This document shows, piece after piece, positions 1-14,100 of a DNA stretch of 64,000 bases (positions within the stretch are counted from its first letter, which is position 1; each line of letters begins with the position of its first letter). A program made the position numbers and the translations under genes. The stretch lies in NCBI RefSeq assembly GCF_019059575.1, contig NW_024881705.1, positions 124,001-188,000 on the forward strand, given 5' to 3'. The notes beneath the pieces were generated by a model that did no database searches, had not been told where the DNA came from, and was given only the letters and a program-made list of their open reading frames with translations. The DNA comes from Amphibalanus amphitrite (taxonomy: Eukaryota > Arthropoda > Thecostraca > Balanomorpha > Balanidae).

Positions 1-147
1 GATGATAAATACGAGTATGCGCGTTGCAGAATGCAGCGATGCGTGCGTGTGCTAAATGCAACAGCGGATTGCTGGCATATAGGCTTACATTAATACTTAT
101 CGCTGAATTATCGTCATAATATAGTATCAGTATGCATATGTATTCTC

Positions 148-1375
148 ATGGAACGGTCTTTAACCCGCGCAGGGCTGGGGTCTCCAGCCGAACGCGCGGG
201 GCTGGGGGGGTGTAAATTTTACCCCCCCCCCCTTGTTATCTCCCGAACTAATGGTCCGATTTCGAAAATTCAAACGCAAGTCGAAAGATCTCATCACGAA
301 CAATTAAAAACATGTACTCAATTTAAATTTTGAGGTCAAGGTCAAGGTCAGGTCAAGGGTAAAAATTGCAAGTTTCTACAGTATCGGCCTTGCACCGTAG
401 TTGCCGAAGAATGGAGTCATGGACTGAGACTGATTGCCCAAATCGTGTTCTTAGGCTACCAAGACAATATTCGTTGCATACAATATCATTCAAAGGTCAA
501 GGTCAAGGTCAGGTCAGGTCAGGTCAGGTCACCAAAAACAAAATATAGAAAAGGGCATGTGCGACACATGTTTTATGGGTCATTTTATTCATAGAATTCA
601 ATAGGCAAACTCAATAAGTGATATGGACCACCTCTGGATGAATTTCAGGTCAAGGTCAGGTCAAGGTCAGGTCAAGTGAGGTCAAATTTTGAAGTTGGTT
701 GTTAAGGCCTAAAAAGGTGTCTATCTGATGTAGGTAGTTTTTCACGGCAAATCGAATGGTGCTATTATTGTTTCTGTACGAGGTCTAGAACTTCCAAAAA
801 AACATCATTTTCCAAAAATTTTGCGTGTCGTGACGTCATAGAATTTGAAATAACTCCCACATTTTTGAACCGATTCTTTTGAAAATTGATATGTAGGTGC
901 ACATAGACCCCTTCTCTGACATATATTCCGGTTTGTTCGATACACTCAAAATTTTGGATTTTATAATTATTTTCCCAAAAAATGTCAGTGTTTTGGAAAA
1001 ATTTGGGCCAAAATCTAAAATTTTCAAAAAACCGAGATAGCCATTTGATAGACAAAGTAGAATCACGTATAACCTTTTTGTTACGTCTTGATTCCCTTAA
1101 AAATGAGGATGTTAGCGGCGTTTGAAATTTTGCCGTTTTTGAGGCGAAAATGACGAACATGACGTCAGTAAAACGTCATTTTCTCAAAAAATTTCTGAAT
1201 GAGTTCGTTCAAATTTTCAGGGAACGTGTCAACTTGATGTAAGAAAAGGTACTGGAAGTTTGGCGGCGCTGCGCGCCGCTGTTTTTGAGATATTGCAAAA
1301 TTCGCGAGGGGGGGGGGGGTAAAATTTACCCCCCCCCTCAGCCCCGCGGGTGCTGAGGGGGTGCTGAGAGTTAAT
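148..1375. mobile_element. Unclassified repeat with about 60-bp inverted ends
   Basis: The end near 195-256 (GC-rich stretch, poly-G, gtaaattttac, poly-C, then ttatctc) is matched in reverse complement near 1280-1347. No transposase frame lies between them. Three clusters of AGGTCA-type half-sites lie inside, at about 331-360, 496-531 and 646-683. The outer edges are uncertain and no clear target duplication was found. It is probably a non-autonomous DNA element, but the class is not recognised. Confidence 0.45.
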
Positions 1376-1699
1376 GTGTACGAGTATGATTTACTCATTC
1401 ATTAATTTCCTTCATTGAAATTCAGACGCGCAGGCGATATCACCATTTCCATAGGCGGCGGAACGGGAGGGGACACCGAGGCACCGTGCCCTCTTTGATT
1501 TTGGCATTTTAACATTAGCCCTATGGGCGTTGCATGGAAAGAATGGGACCAAAAGTCGGCAGTGCCCCCCCCCCCCCTTAATTGAAAGTGTTCCGCCGCC
1601 GCCCGCCACTGACCATTTTCCTTTACATTCTTTAACATTTCCCCGCAAACAGAGTCGCTTACCATCTCTGCCCCTCCCCAAGCCCAGATAAACCCATTC

Positions 1700-1740
1700 T
1701 ATAAACAATTTCGCCCCGGTCCCGGCGCATTCAGCGCACA
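1700..1740 (+). promoter_or_regulatory. Candidate core promoter of the full-length laminin transcript (TATA-like box plus initiator)
   Basis: A TATA-like tataaaca begins at 1700, and an arthropod-style initiator TCA has its A at 1733, which is the spacing expected for TATA-directed initiation. The region 1690-2026 is GC- and CpG-rich. Initiation at 1733 would give a 5' UTR of about 294 nt. A donor-like cag|gtgaga at 1770-1778 means a non-coding first exon is also possible. Position only; no transcript evidence. Confidence 0.45.
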
Positions 1741-2026
1741 GTGCGTCGCGCCGTCCCACTGTGCGCCGTCAGGTGAGAGTGGCGGGCGGCGCACGCGGGA
1801 GGTCAGCCGGTGGTGGTCGGTGGGGCGCCGGCCGCTCCGCCTCCGCCGACCGGCGTCAGTGACACGGCCAGGGCCGCACGGGACGCGCGGGGGGCCGCGG
1901 CGCGCTCAGCTCGCCGGCGGAGACCACGGTGACCCGTGACCCGTGATTCGTGATTCGTGATTCCGTGATCTGGTGACCGTGACTCGGTGCGCGGTGTGAG
2001 CTCGGAGCGGCCGCGGTGTGCCGGAG

Positions 2027-2144
2027 ATGGCCCCGGGAGGAGGGTACCCTCCGGCGGGGTCGGCCCCTCTGCTGAGGTGGCTGGTCACAGTGACATTGAC
2101 GGTGACGGCGGCACGGTCACAGGCGGTCAGCAGCTCAGTCGCAG
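2027..2144 (+). CDS. wb: Laminin alpha exon 1 (signal peptide)
   Basis: ATG at 2027 in good context (gag ATG gcc). An upstream in-frame GTG at 2018 was not taken as the start. The 39 codons plus 1 base encode a Gly/Pro-rich start and a hydrophobic run [19 protein letters not shown], a plausible signal peptide. The donor cag|gtgagc gives phase 1, which matches exon 2 and creates a Gly codon. Confidence 0.82.
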
Positions 2145-5100
2145 GTGAGCGAGATGCGATCGAACCATCGAGCTGCACTCTCACATCGAAAAGACTTCGG
2201 ACTTTTGTCAACATTTCCTTCGTCACTTACATCCTGGAATGAATAAATGTTCGCACTTTGCTCGAAATTATAATTCAGGCAGATTACGAAATTTGCCTAG
2301 AAATCGGACATTGCTTTTCCGCCTTTTTAGGAGGAGGGGTGATCAAAATTGAACGTTCATTTGCGTTGCGTGCAGGACGAGCACAAAGCCGCGCAACATA
2401 ATTGCAACAATCCTTCAGTCACCAATTTCAAACCAGTTATGAACTCAACAGTTTGTCGTACCTATGTGTTTCAAACAAGGGAACACATTATTGACAAACA
2501 ACAAAGGCACATTTTGCTCTCTCCTTCACGCCGTAATCCGAGATTAGGCGTTCCACCCATCCCGGCCATCCTACCCTTCTCAGCACGGCCCAGGTGCGAG
2601 GACCACAATAGGTTCCCTGGCGCCCGGGGCACGGGGTAGTGGGAGGCCCCAGAGAGGGACGTTTTTGTTCCCCGACCTTAGGAGCACCGGGGAATGGGTT
2701 GGGTTGGCTTCATAGCGTCACATTCCCTCCTGTGTGGACCGCCGAGCGCGGCAAAGGCATGGGCCGTGGGTGTGGTGCGGGAGGGGATTGTAAACAAATT
2801 CCATACCCGCTTACTTGTTCATTCATGGCACTTTGATTCTGAACTCTGAAGCGAATGATTTTATGTACCGTATTTTTTGCGCTATGGTCTAAAAAATACA
2901 CTGGGCACTGGAGAATAATTAGTAAATGAAATAATAAATGGCCGGTGATGCCGCTTGATTCATATGAAGGCATTGATGCATGGAAATGTGAAAATAGTCC
3001 GGCTACTTTCCAATGTTTAATCAATTAACATAACCTCTTATCCTATAAGAGTCACATGGGTTTAAAGTTCCCAGCGGCCTTCGTCATTGCAATGCACTTA
3101 CATCCAACCGGCTGAACAGATGCCGCAGCTACCTGCCCAATAGTTCGACTACCGTGTCGAGTTGCTGGCCGCACCGGTGCATCGCAGACCGACTTATAGT
3201 GCAATCCGGGCGTTCCGTTCGATTCTCTGATCCGTCCGATATCCAAACCCGTCGACCGCATCCATCAATCCAGCGTCAGCAGCGCCGGTGGACCGCGATC
3301 GGTACAGTCTCACTGATTGGCGCATAACGAGGTGATCGCGGCTGTACGGATTGGAAGCCCAGGCAGGACACGAACGGTCCAACCCGGCACGCGGGTTGCC
3401 AATTTCCATCACGACGGACGTTTTGTTCTCGAGTCAAATCTCAGTTGGAACTTGAATCAAATTCATCCACCGAACAAACGTGCATGCGTAGGTCGGATGG
3501 ACTGAGGCCATTGTGCATGTCATGTCATGAGGCCAGGCCATGTCGCTCACGACGGTAATCGGCTTTGGTGCGCGCCTAAAGCCGGCCTCTACAATGGGAA
3601 GGCTCGGGGATGGACGGCCGGCACAATGGGTACGTTAGTGGATGGCCGGCGCGCCCGGTCGGGGGCGTGCACGACTCTGTGCACGCGGTATGCACGGGTG
3701 GTGGTCTGGGAGCCATGGAGCCCGCGGCGGTCAGAGGGTGGGTGGGTGGTTCACACAGTCTCAGACATTTGAGATAGGGAGAGAGGGAGGGAGGGAAGGA
3801 GACAAAGGGAGGGAGAGGAAGGGTTCCCAGACAGGGTGGTCAACGCTCCGGTCAGACCGTTTAATAGGTGAAACCTTTTGGGTCAGTCGTGGTGGCTCTG
3901 GAAGCCTGAAGTTTGCGCTAATAAATTGGCAGGATACCGGCCAATAGTCATTATAAGATGCATGCGAAGTCGATGATCTCGGGCGATAGTAAAGAAGAGT
4001 CTGCTGTTTTCAGGTCCTTCATAAAGAAGTCCTTCATAATTCAGGTCCTTCATCAGTCAAGAATGATCACTCAGACTGGCAACTGACCTGTGCTCACTAT
4101 TGAACCTTTCTCATAAATAACATTTCGCTGGGAACGTCTCCTTTTTATTGTCATTGGTCCATCCATTCCGAGGCATTAAATTTCAATTATCATCCATCAC
4201 AGATCTGGCCGAGCGGTGCCTTATTCGCAGCTCGGCTCTCCCAGGGTATTTATTGGTTTTATCCCGTTATCGGCAACATGCAACGGCTCTTAGCTCGCTG
4301 GCAATGCATAAACATACGACTGACGGGGAGAGGAGCTGTCTCATGCAGACGATGTTGCCGGTCTGTCGGTGAAAAAGCATGGTTTGCTGGTTGGAGTGAT
4401 CCCATCTAGTTCTGAGTGCATATGTGAGAGAAAAAACGACTTTATGTTTGAAAAAACTACTTTCTTATGATGTGTATAATTTCCAACTTGGTGCTGTCCT
4501 TGTTCGTATGTTTCATGGCAATATAAGAAACACAGACAGAACTTACCGTATAGCATCAACGGGCTAACACGTTGGGGATAACCTTGTTAACTCGCGATGA
4601 ATATGCTAGGCACGTCTTCCCTCATTCGCTTTATGCTAATTGCAATCATAAATCAGTTTGCAAATTGGTGATAGAATGAACACCGAACACCTGTTCAAGC
4701 ACCTCATTCATTCTTCTCAAAACACATCCTCCAATTACGACGACATAAATATCTCATTCCACCTCCTAGCCTCACCTCGCACGCACTTCGTCTCGCGCTG
4801 CCTCTCGGCGCAGTGTGCGGCAGGGTCGAGCCGTTGCCCAACCGGCGCAGTGCTTTCACCGGGTCACTGGCTACTCAGCGACCTGGGAACGGCCTCTGCC
4901 GTATCACCCGAGCCATTAGCGCTCCGCCGGAGGTATCACGATCTCAGCAGTGGTCGGTCTGGGCAGTTGTAACGACCGCCGACCGCCGCCGGCCGCCGGC
5001 GCTGCCCCTGACGGAGCTGTGAGGACGGAGCTGTGAGGACAGAGCTGTGAGGACGGACGGAGCTGTGAGGACGGACGGAGCTGTGAGGACGGAGCTGTGA

Positions 5101-8100
5101 GGACAGAGCTGTGAGGACGGACGGAGCTGTGAGGACGGAGCTGTGAGAACGGACAGAGCCAGTGGAATGAGTGTTTGTCATATGAGACAGAGCGGTAATA
5201 GGCTGTAGTTAATAACTTTATCACGGGTAATTGCTGTCGGCGAAGAATAGTATGTTGTCGCTGGTCTGCAGAGGAGTTCCCGCGAGGATTTGAAGCTCGT
5301 TAGAGCATTGCTCGGTTTAGTTCATTGGATAGTTAAGGTCCATTAAAAAAAAATGTGGCATGTTTTTTATTTCTGAACCACTTGGAGCGTATTGTCGGAG
5401 ACACAGTTGAAAAATATGGTCCGTCCCACGAAAAGCTGTCGCTCGCTTTGTTGCTTTGTCCATGTCTTCTTGGTCTCACAAACCACACACGACGCAACCG
5501 GATACCCGATTTCATGCCAAGACACCATGACACACGAGACATCCGACCCCATGACACGAAACATCCGACCCCATGACACCAGCCACCACAACCACAATCA
5601 CAGTCACTGGCCACCCGGCGACATCTCCTGACCCCTTTCACAGAGGTTGTGTCGGGTCCTCAAATACCCTATGAGACGGCACCTGACCTATGCAGGGACC
5701 TCCCCTCCTCCACCGCGCCGCGGCCGCCCCAGGTCGTGACCTGGTTAGGTCGGGTGCCCTCTGACAGACGGCACAACTGACTCCGACACTCCGCCGTCCC
5801 GGTCCGCCGCAGCGGGCTGACACACCGACCCGGCGGCCTCTCTGCTGAGGTGACACTGTCTCGGGCTAATTGATGCCACCAGGTGCAGGATTAAGGCGAT
5901 CATGGTGTCGGATCACCGCACTACTTAGTGGGGTGATGATTTATGGTACTGCACGGCTGGGAGCTAATTCACCGGCATTAGTGACACGTGGGTTGAATAT
6001 GGAACTGGGACACGACACCATGTGCAGGAGAAAATCCTGAATCACGACATTATAATCAATGCCGCCCTTCTAATTCATGTCGTGATTCGATAGAAGCCTT
6101 TGATTTTCTAACGAAAGTAAACCAGCCAACCTTTTGATAAGCGATGTTCGCCAATTTTACCTTGCTCACATAACACGCTTTAACCGGTGGCACCTGTGCC
6201 GGAGCACGCCTCCGATCACAGCACATTGTGTACGATCGACAGGCGGGCTTTTTGGTGGCGTTGTTTACTCCAGTCCTGTCCCGGGACCGCTGACACAATG
6301 GTGTCGTCCAGTCGTGTTTGGGAACAGCGGGCGTGACGTGTGCTGGAGTCACGGAGGAGCCCGTGACAGCGCGTCACACGTGCAGTGGTATGTGGTGGTC
6401 TGTGACGGGATGTGACACGTGCTGGTGTCAGAGAGACTGTGACAGGATGAATGGCATTATATTGACGAAGGCAGGCAACTCCACATGGTACAATGTAGCT
6501 ACTCTGTGTCTTAAGTCATAGCGAGTAAAATACATACGTCAGGGTTAAATGGGAATAAAAAATGAAAGAAATGACAAAAAAACAAAATGAATGAATGAAT
6601 GATTGTGATAACACTGGGACGAGATGTTGTGATACTATGCTGTGATATGAAGGCTCGTAGATGACCATGAATGGACCTTCCCTAATAAAATGTCGCTGAG
6701 CTAAGAATCACTAAAAGAAAAAAAACTCAAGAATCTGCACTAAAAACAGTGGAAATAGCAGTTGTCACATTGATATCAATTCAGCACCTAATTATAGCTA
6801 CACACATCTCCCCTGCACCTTAGCGGTTAACTTGTACCCAGTTCGCTTCTTTTCGCCGATTTGTTTGAAAGCTGCGGTCGAGCTTCACATAAACATGCCG
6901 GTCGGAAGCCCCTGATCTGGCGAGCGTCAATGGGGACTTGACGTGCTGTTTGGGCGATCGGACCGCAGTTTCCGACCGAACCCTGGGGCCGGCACGCCCA
7001 GGATACCGCTTCCTGTTATTCTTATGTATCACTGCGGAAGGAGCAGAGTGTCAGGCAGATGTGGAAGGAGAGGGAAGAGTAAAAAGGGAGAAAAATATAG
7101 AGGAGAGAGGCGAATAACGCAGGCAGGGCAGCAAACTTCACCAGACGAACTAGAGAATGAATGAAGCATGGCGAACACATGGCAATAAGGATGTTTTATA
7201 CCATCCCAGTATAGCGGGCATAAATGATCCGAATAAATGAGCTTGACGAGTCTATTCAGTATTCATGTGAACATGGGCCACTTGTTATACAACTTCGCCG
7301 TACAAATGAATGAGCTATTCAAGCACAATGGACAAGTTAAGGACTTCTGGAGCAGCGCCAGCAAGGACATCGTGCAAAGATGCACAGATTCACCGTCTGC
7401 ATCTCCTGCAATCCTCATTCCTCAGTCCTCATCACAATTTAGTCCTCTGTCCTGGTAGTTTCTTTTTCCGTCCTCGGCGCTCCGTGCACCGTTCGTCCTC
7501 AATGCACAGCATGCACGTGCACCTTCTCCGTATCCATCCGTGCACACAGTGCACCTTTTCCGTGTCATCCGTGTACACATTGCAGACAAGAGCAGCAGCT
7601 AGGTGGACAGAACAGAACGGGACCGCAGCACCCGCGGTGAACGGGCGGAGCGGGGCCGACAAAACGCCGCGCGGCTCATTTACATACATCTTCTGCGCGC
7701 GGGTCGCCTTTCAGTCTGGTGTGCACCGTTTAGTGCACACGGCCGCTGCACAGTGCACGCGGCCTCTGTTCGGTAGCCTGCAGCCTGCTCTCGAGGGCGC
7801 GCTCTCTGCTCCCCGGTCGGAGAGGGCGGAGCGGCCGTCCCGTGTCTGGTTCCCGGAGGGGCCGGACGCTCTCTCGACCCGTGCACGGTGTGTGCGTGTG
7901 TTCCTGAGAGGCTCTCCATCGGCCGGTGGGCTGTCCCTCCCTCTCTCTCCGGCGCTGCGGGGCGCGTGGGATGAGAGGAGCCCGCCCACACGGCTCGGAG
8001 CAGCTGCGCTCAACTGGGAGAGACGGTGACGACAGGAACGGTCCCCAGACCAGACACGGGCCGACGTGGGGCGACAGCAGCGCGACGGAGCCCATCAAAC

Positions 8101-11100
8101 ACGAGGGCGGCCCGCGCGGCGCCGCTCAAGAGCTGTCGGCAGTGTATCAATGGGAGATTTATTTCCATTACGTGCGCTGGACTGGCTCCGCTTCAATGGC
8201 TCGTCTGCGCCGCTTCCATCAACCCCTTCGGCTGGCGGCACAGGGAGGGAACCGGAGCCCTATTTAGCGCCGCTGGAGTCCCTTGTCGGCCCAGCTGGGG
8301 TCCGACGGGTCATTCCTCACATTCCGCACTGGGGTCGGGTCGGCGGGGCGCCCAGCGTTTGTACAGGTGAGAGGCGCGGGCCGAGACACGGCCGCCCAGA
8401 AGACGAGAGAACGGTACACTGGGCGCGCCGCGACCCGCCCGGTCCGTACACTCGGCGCGCCATGCTCACACGGGTCCAAATTGTCCAGTCATTAGTGGCT
8501 ATTGTCGTGGACTTTATGAATGGCATCTGTAGTCAAAAGATATAAAATTTACAAGTAGGTAATTGCCCTTCTGTATGTGATAAACAAAGGACCGGAAACT
8601 GCGTCAAAGTTAGAGATTGGGAGCTTTATTTGAGCCCCCAGACTCTGAGAAAACGAGTCTCCGCAACAGACGTCCATTCTGAGAGCCAGGGGCGGGGCAG
8701 AGTAAACACTAGATTAGCCTGGATCACAGCCATGAACAGAACACGAGCCATGGTCCCGTCACTCGGCGTTTCATCAGTACAACAAGCTGACAGCAGCGAG
8801 ACTGAGTAAGTCGCGTCTAAGTAGTCCCGGTTCAAGACCACGGTGTCGGCGCCGCTAAACCAATTCTCCGTGACAAAGACATCGAGCCGCACCTTTGTAT
8901 GGACAAACTCGAGCCGTGTTCACTCGCGAGTTAGACTCGAACTCTGCGATCAGTCATCAGCCGTCGAGCCGCGCTGAAATAGTATCCGCACTTCCTGAGC
9001 CAAGTCGGAGCACCATCTGCTGTAAATGTCACCGCCGCATCTGACCCCGATTAGAGGCGCCCATCGGTTCGTCGATTTCGACGGCCGTCGGTGGCGATGA
9101 CACGCTACATCTGGCGGAGGTGCGGCGCCGGCGTTAGTCACGTGCGCCGCTGCCAGAGGCAACAGGCCAGCCGGCACAGACGGCAGCAATCCCGTGCTCG
9201 TTTTCCTGATTTAATTATTGCAGACGTATTTAGCTTGCACTCTGTCAGAATGTGTAGACCACGGGATGTTTTCTGAACCATCGTCCCTTCATTAACGACG
9301 AGTGAAAGTCGGGCTCTTAATTTTCTACCCAGAAACGAAACTTATGATCCTGAGCCCTGGATCACCTCCAGACCAAGTCATCGATGGCATCGATCGAGTC
9401 GTCGATGGGATCGCACTGACAGTACAAATGGCGTGCATCTCATCTCAGCTCCATATTTTCAAACAAGTTTTCGTGCCAAACGAGATGTGTTGATAGGCTC
9501 ATCGGCAAATCGATCAAACTGTAGTCTAATGGTGCCAGTTGTCTTCTCAGAAGCGACTTCTCGCCAGGAAATGTGCAACCACTTGACAGTCTGTCTTCCC
9601 ACAGCTCCCTCCCCGCTCATCAACTTCCTAGAGTTCGATTCTGATGTAACGGCCCAGTTTCCTCCCCCCCCCCTCCTCGGGCACCAGCCGTGGCCTTGCA
9701 CAGCAATTGATGGTGATTGGGTTGCCATACTGGGCTGACACCTGACCTCCTACTGGGCAGTGACGAGTGACCGACACCCAGTCGGCGGCCCATTTCGGCT
9801 CCGTCAGTGCTCGTTAGACCTGTCAGAGGGGGCAGCTGGCGGCAGACCGGCCCCGGGCGCTGCCGACTGACGGTTCCACGCGCCAGCGTCTGACGGTTCC
9901 AGGGCGCCCCTGTCGTGGTTCCAGGCCGCCCGCTGTCGACCTCCAGACGGGCCCGTACGGCTGACGGACGGGAACGTGCTGCTATGGCGGTGACCGGTAA
10001 TCGAACCCGCTGTAGGTGGGCACTGCCATGCACTGAGAGGTTCGGCACATTGGAACCCAGAGACGTGGTGAAATAACGTGGCCGTCAGCGTTTATGTAGA
10101 CTTTCTGGTTGTGATTGGATTCAAAAGTGTGGATATTTGAAAAGTATAATTTACATCTTCGATTTCTTTTCATTTGAGCTTCTTATGTAAATTGCTTATA
10201 AGTCATGACGGATAAGAGAAGATATAGGGGAAATATTTCTAAGCACGGGACAAATTTCATTCCTAAATCCACTGTACCTACTTCGTTTCCTGACCTTCTG
10301 GGGCCCGCGGCTGACCTCTGGCCGGCCTCTGGGGCACTGGTGGGCCGTGACCAGTAATACGGGTCCGGTAACGTCATCTGCTCCCCCCCCCCTCTCCCTC
10401 CCACCAGTCCGTGCACATGACCGGTGTCCGCAGTCCGACACCAGTCATACGGCACGCGCTGCACCGCTGACCCCGGCTGCCAGGAAATGCGCACTGTTGC
10501 ATAACGCGCAGTAGATGACGGCGTTTGTTGAAAATTTGGTGCAAACTGGGTTGTTTCATACGTAGTGCATGGCTATAGTAAACTCACGTGTCTGTGTCAA
10601 TTACTGGGGCGAGCGAGTGTTGCCTGTTGATGGGCTGGAAGCAGAAGCGCTCAAGCGAGTTTCCATGTGAGGATTTGATGGCTCGATAAAGATGGAGCTC
10701 GTGAGATGCTTGACCGCATTCTACAACCGTATAAGGATATCACGCTATCTGAACACAGTGAGGTAGTTAATTCGTTTTTTCCTAGGCATGTCACATACCA
10801 AATGAATTAACTCTCACCTACTATTTTTGATCGATAATCGAAGTCAATTAAAAAAAAACATATTGATGACATATCCTGATAATGCTTTAACCGACTTGTC
10901 CCTTTAGGTCATAAATTTATCAAATACTTTTAATGTAGCAGCTGTGTCTTTTTCCTTCACGAGTTATTTGTAATTTAATTCAGCATCTGTGCAAACAGGG
11001 TAGTGTATTTGACGTGTACCTATGTAGATACCTTCTACTGATCTATGCTGCACCTGCATTATTTACGACACGATAGATCCTTTTTGTCCATAGTCAGTCG

Positions 11101-14100
11101 CGTATTCCGCTCTTGTCCCACTCGCAAACAATGGGTTTGAAACTAATCAGCCACGCAAACTTACACATGTAACGTATTCCGGTGCTTTATCAACACGCCT
11201 CTTTCGTTCAATAATGCATGTCCCTTGTGCAGGTGCCGAAAGCCTGCACGCCCCTCGATCCGTCTTGCATTGTCATTATGCAGTCGCGGCGGGCGGCGTT
11301 TGTCTTTGTTCATTCACATCTGTCAACTGTCGACACTGTCATCGGTTACCAGTGCGACCACCGGCGTTTGCAGACGCATTACAAAACCGAACAGCCAGCA
11401 AACGTGACAGCCGGCATGAGTTCCCAAACCACAAAGTGTCGCTTTGCCGCCATTACACGTCAAGCTCAATAAATCTGCAAGAAAAAGAAATATGTCGTTG
11501 AGACGTTTTTGATGGGACTTTTATTGAGACGTTACTCATATCGTGATGTCAAACTGATAGCGATTAATGTGTGATCAGTTGGCGCTAGGAATCTGTAGAT
11601 AAATGTCGCTGGTTAAATGGCTGTTGGCAATTACGCACAGTGCTGGTCTTGGACCGAAAATGATTTCCGGGTTATTATTTGCAACTGCGGTTGCCACAGG
11701 ATGAGTGAATGGAATATGGATATCGGTGTCGAGGGAATTTGCGAGGATAAGGTACACTTTTTCGCCATTTGATGCTCTAGCACACATAATTGATACCTAC
11801 ATAAAATTGCATTGTTTTTTTAACCGTCGCCGTTCGGGCCTCTCTGTGAAGTGGTTAAGGTGCCGCGATCACTTGGGCTAGGTCTTGTGCTGATCGATAA
11901 CTAACCATGTGTTTCGTTATGTGTTGCAGGTGGCGGGCCGCTGTACCCGAACATCTTTAACCTGGCGCCGGGTAGTGATGTCAGCGTGAACGCCACTTGT
12001 GGAACGCAGACCAGCGAGGTAAGGGGGTGAACGGGGTGGTCAGGCTGGCAAACTTAGGCATTTTCATTGTGGACGCCACTCGTGGAGCGCAGACCAGTAA
12101 CACTAAAGAGCACCCTTAGCGACTTATGGGAGGTCGATTCATCTATCCAGGTCATTATCCATATTTTCTGATAGAATTGGGAGGAAAGTTTTTAGAATGG
12201 AATAGAAATACCGACAAAATGCTTCAAATTTACGCTTCGGATTCCGGAAAAGAAACGACTCGTTTTGGAATGTGGTGCATTTTCTAACCGGTCGAAAGCG
12301 GATGTTATCTAGCGACACCCCCATGAAGTCGCGTCCCGTTGGTCAGAGCCGGTCACCCGTGTGAACGATTAGGACGTCCGTCCACAAAAGGGCCGCCTCT
12401 CGAGTCCGGCCTCCCACGCAGGACATGGGCTACAGCGGGCGATGATTACATTCATCCAACTGGGCCGCCTACGAGCGCTGTCTGAGCGAGAAACCCATTA
12501 CGTCTGACTGGGCTGACATCTCTTTTTACTCTCGGATCATCACCACCACTATCCATCGCCGACCCACGAAATCACCGATCCGGCACGGGTTAACCACTAC
12601 CCACCACTGACCCATGCCTAAAAACACCTACCCCCACCTGGCGATCCCAAATGACCGTTTTGAAACCCACCGACATCCCCTCTACCCATTGACACCTCAC
12701 CAACCTAATAATGATCGCTGACCACAGACCATCCATCGACCCACTACATCGCCCCTGCACCGGCCGGCGTCCAGTCTACTCCGGGCCAACTCTCGCCTCT
12801 CGGTCACTTCCCGGACCGACCCCGCCCGCCGCGAGTGACAGCTCTGGCGCGGGTTCAAACCGGGCGCGGCCGCGGCCGATCTGACGCACCGGTGCCGGAA
12901 GAAGAGCAGCGTGTACTGAGCGTGGCGGACCGGGCGGCGGGCGATCCGCGGCCAGACGGGGCGTGCAGTTAGAGCGGTCCACTTCAGAGGAGCCGCCGGC
13001 CGACTGAATGGGCGGGGTGGGTGGACCGGCCGGGGGAGACGGGCGGCCGACTGGGAGGCTGACAGACGCCGCCTGGACGCCTGACAGGCGCCGCCTGCAC
13101 ACAGCCGAACGCGTCCGATAAGGGCGGAGGGTCTGTGCGGGCTGAATCCGGCCCACGCATTGAGTGAATTGAAATGAGATCGTTATGCCGACGGCGGGTG
13201 ATGTGATCTTACTCGGGACGGGTCAGTGGTCACTGGGTAACCACATTGACCAAATATGAGGTGGGTAGTAAGGGAGCTGCCCAGTGCTCGACATTGAGTA
13301 ACGTGCCCCGTTGCGTAACCTGCTCGCACTTCTGAGTGAGCCTGTTTCATTCGTTACGGTGCGTCAAACTGATTCTGCAAGTCGTGCAACTCATTTCTGC
13401 GTACGCCCATCATATCTTTACAACGCTCCGACAGCGGTTCTTCCTCTTGATCATTTGACATTACACTCTAAAAATGTGAAATAAACTTGTCAAAACCAGT
13501 CGCTCGGAAATTTATATGCCTGAAGCACATCGCGATTACCGACAGATACAAATCACCGCGACAAATACTGTCAAATGAATTGTACATGCTTCTGGGTCGG
13601 GATGACAAAAAGAGCACGGCATTGTAACGTGCACTGTATGTATGAATTGAAAGTGATCTGTATGCGCAGCATCATTCACACAATTACACACACAGAGCCA
13701 CGTCTCGCGCGCCGCTCTAAACGTCCGACACCTCTCCCCGTGGGTGGTCCCACGTGCCGGCGCATAAGACGACGTCTCACCACCTCATCAGATACCCAGG
13801 ACAGGCGTCTGCGCTCCCAGTTTGGGCAGACGTCGCATCAGACATTCTGTGTCGGCCGTCACGTCTTCATCTGTCCCGAGACCCCACGGGCTGTCGGACG
13901 TTAGTGACGGGATGACACGGTTTGGGGAGCCCGCCGCGACCCAGCGCTACGAGCGGCCCCTCTGCCGGGTCACCCGGGTTGTCACTGAGCTCATAATTTA
14001 ACGGTCCGTTTGTTTGGTTGGGTGTGTAAACAGAAGATTAGGCAGTGGTACCGTTGGTTAGAACGCGTTCACTAATTAAATTCCAGCGATGTGTGCGTTG

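Larger units (their letters stand above)
2145..11929 (+). other. wb: Laminin intron 1 (9.8 kb)
   Basis: No protein-coding gene is visible. It holds a 14-18 bp minisatellite at 5018-5160, a 22-bp duplication near 5535-5580, short ATGA repeats near 6586-6604, and a CpG-rich patch at about 7480-8480. A long intron 1 like this is a common site for enhancers, but nothing here proves one. Confidence 0.7.

Noticed and set aside
2018..2026. GTG upstream of the exon 1 ATG as a start
   Set aside because: Non-ATG starts are rare in animals, and the ATG at 2027 has good context.
4203..4245. tRNA A-box-like ctggccgagcggt
   Set aside because: No B box at the right distance and no cloverleaf.
7310..8029. 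A 239-codon open frame on the + strand
   Set aside because: Biased GC composition, no recognisable domain, and overlapping long frames on both strands indicate an open frame by composition only.
9990..10060. B-box-like word gggttcgattacc (minus strand)
   Set aside because: No matching A box or acceptor stem, so not called a tRNA.
11836..11880. gaagtggttaaggtgccgcg resembling a tRNA-Leu/Ser A box
   Set aside because: No B box downstream; too short to call a tRNA or a SINE.
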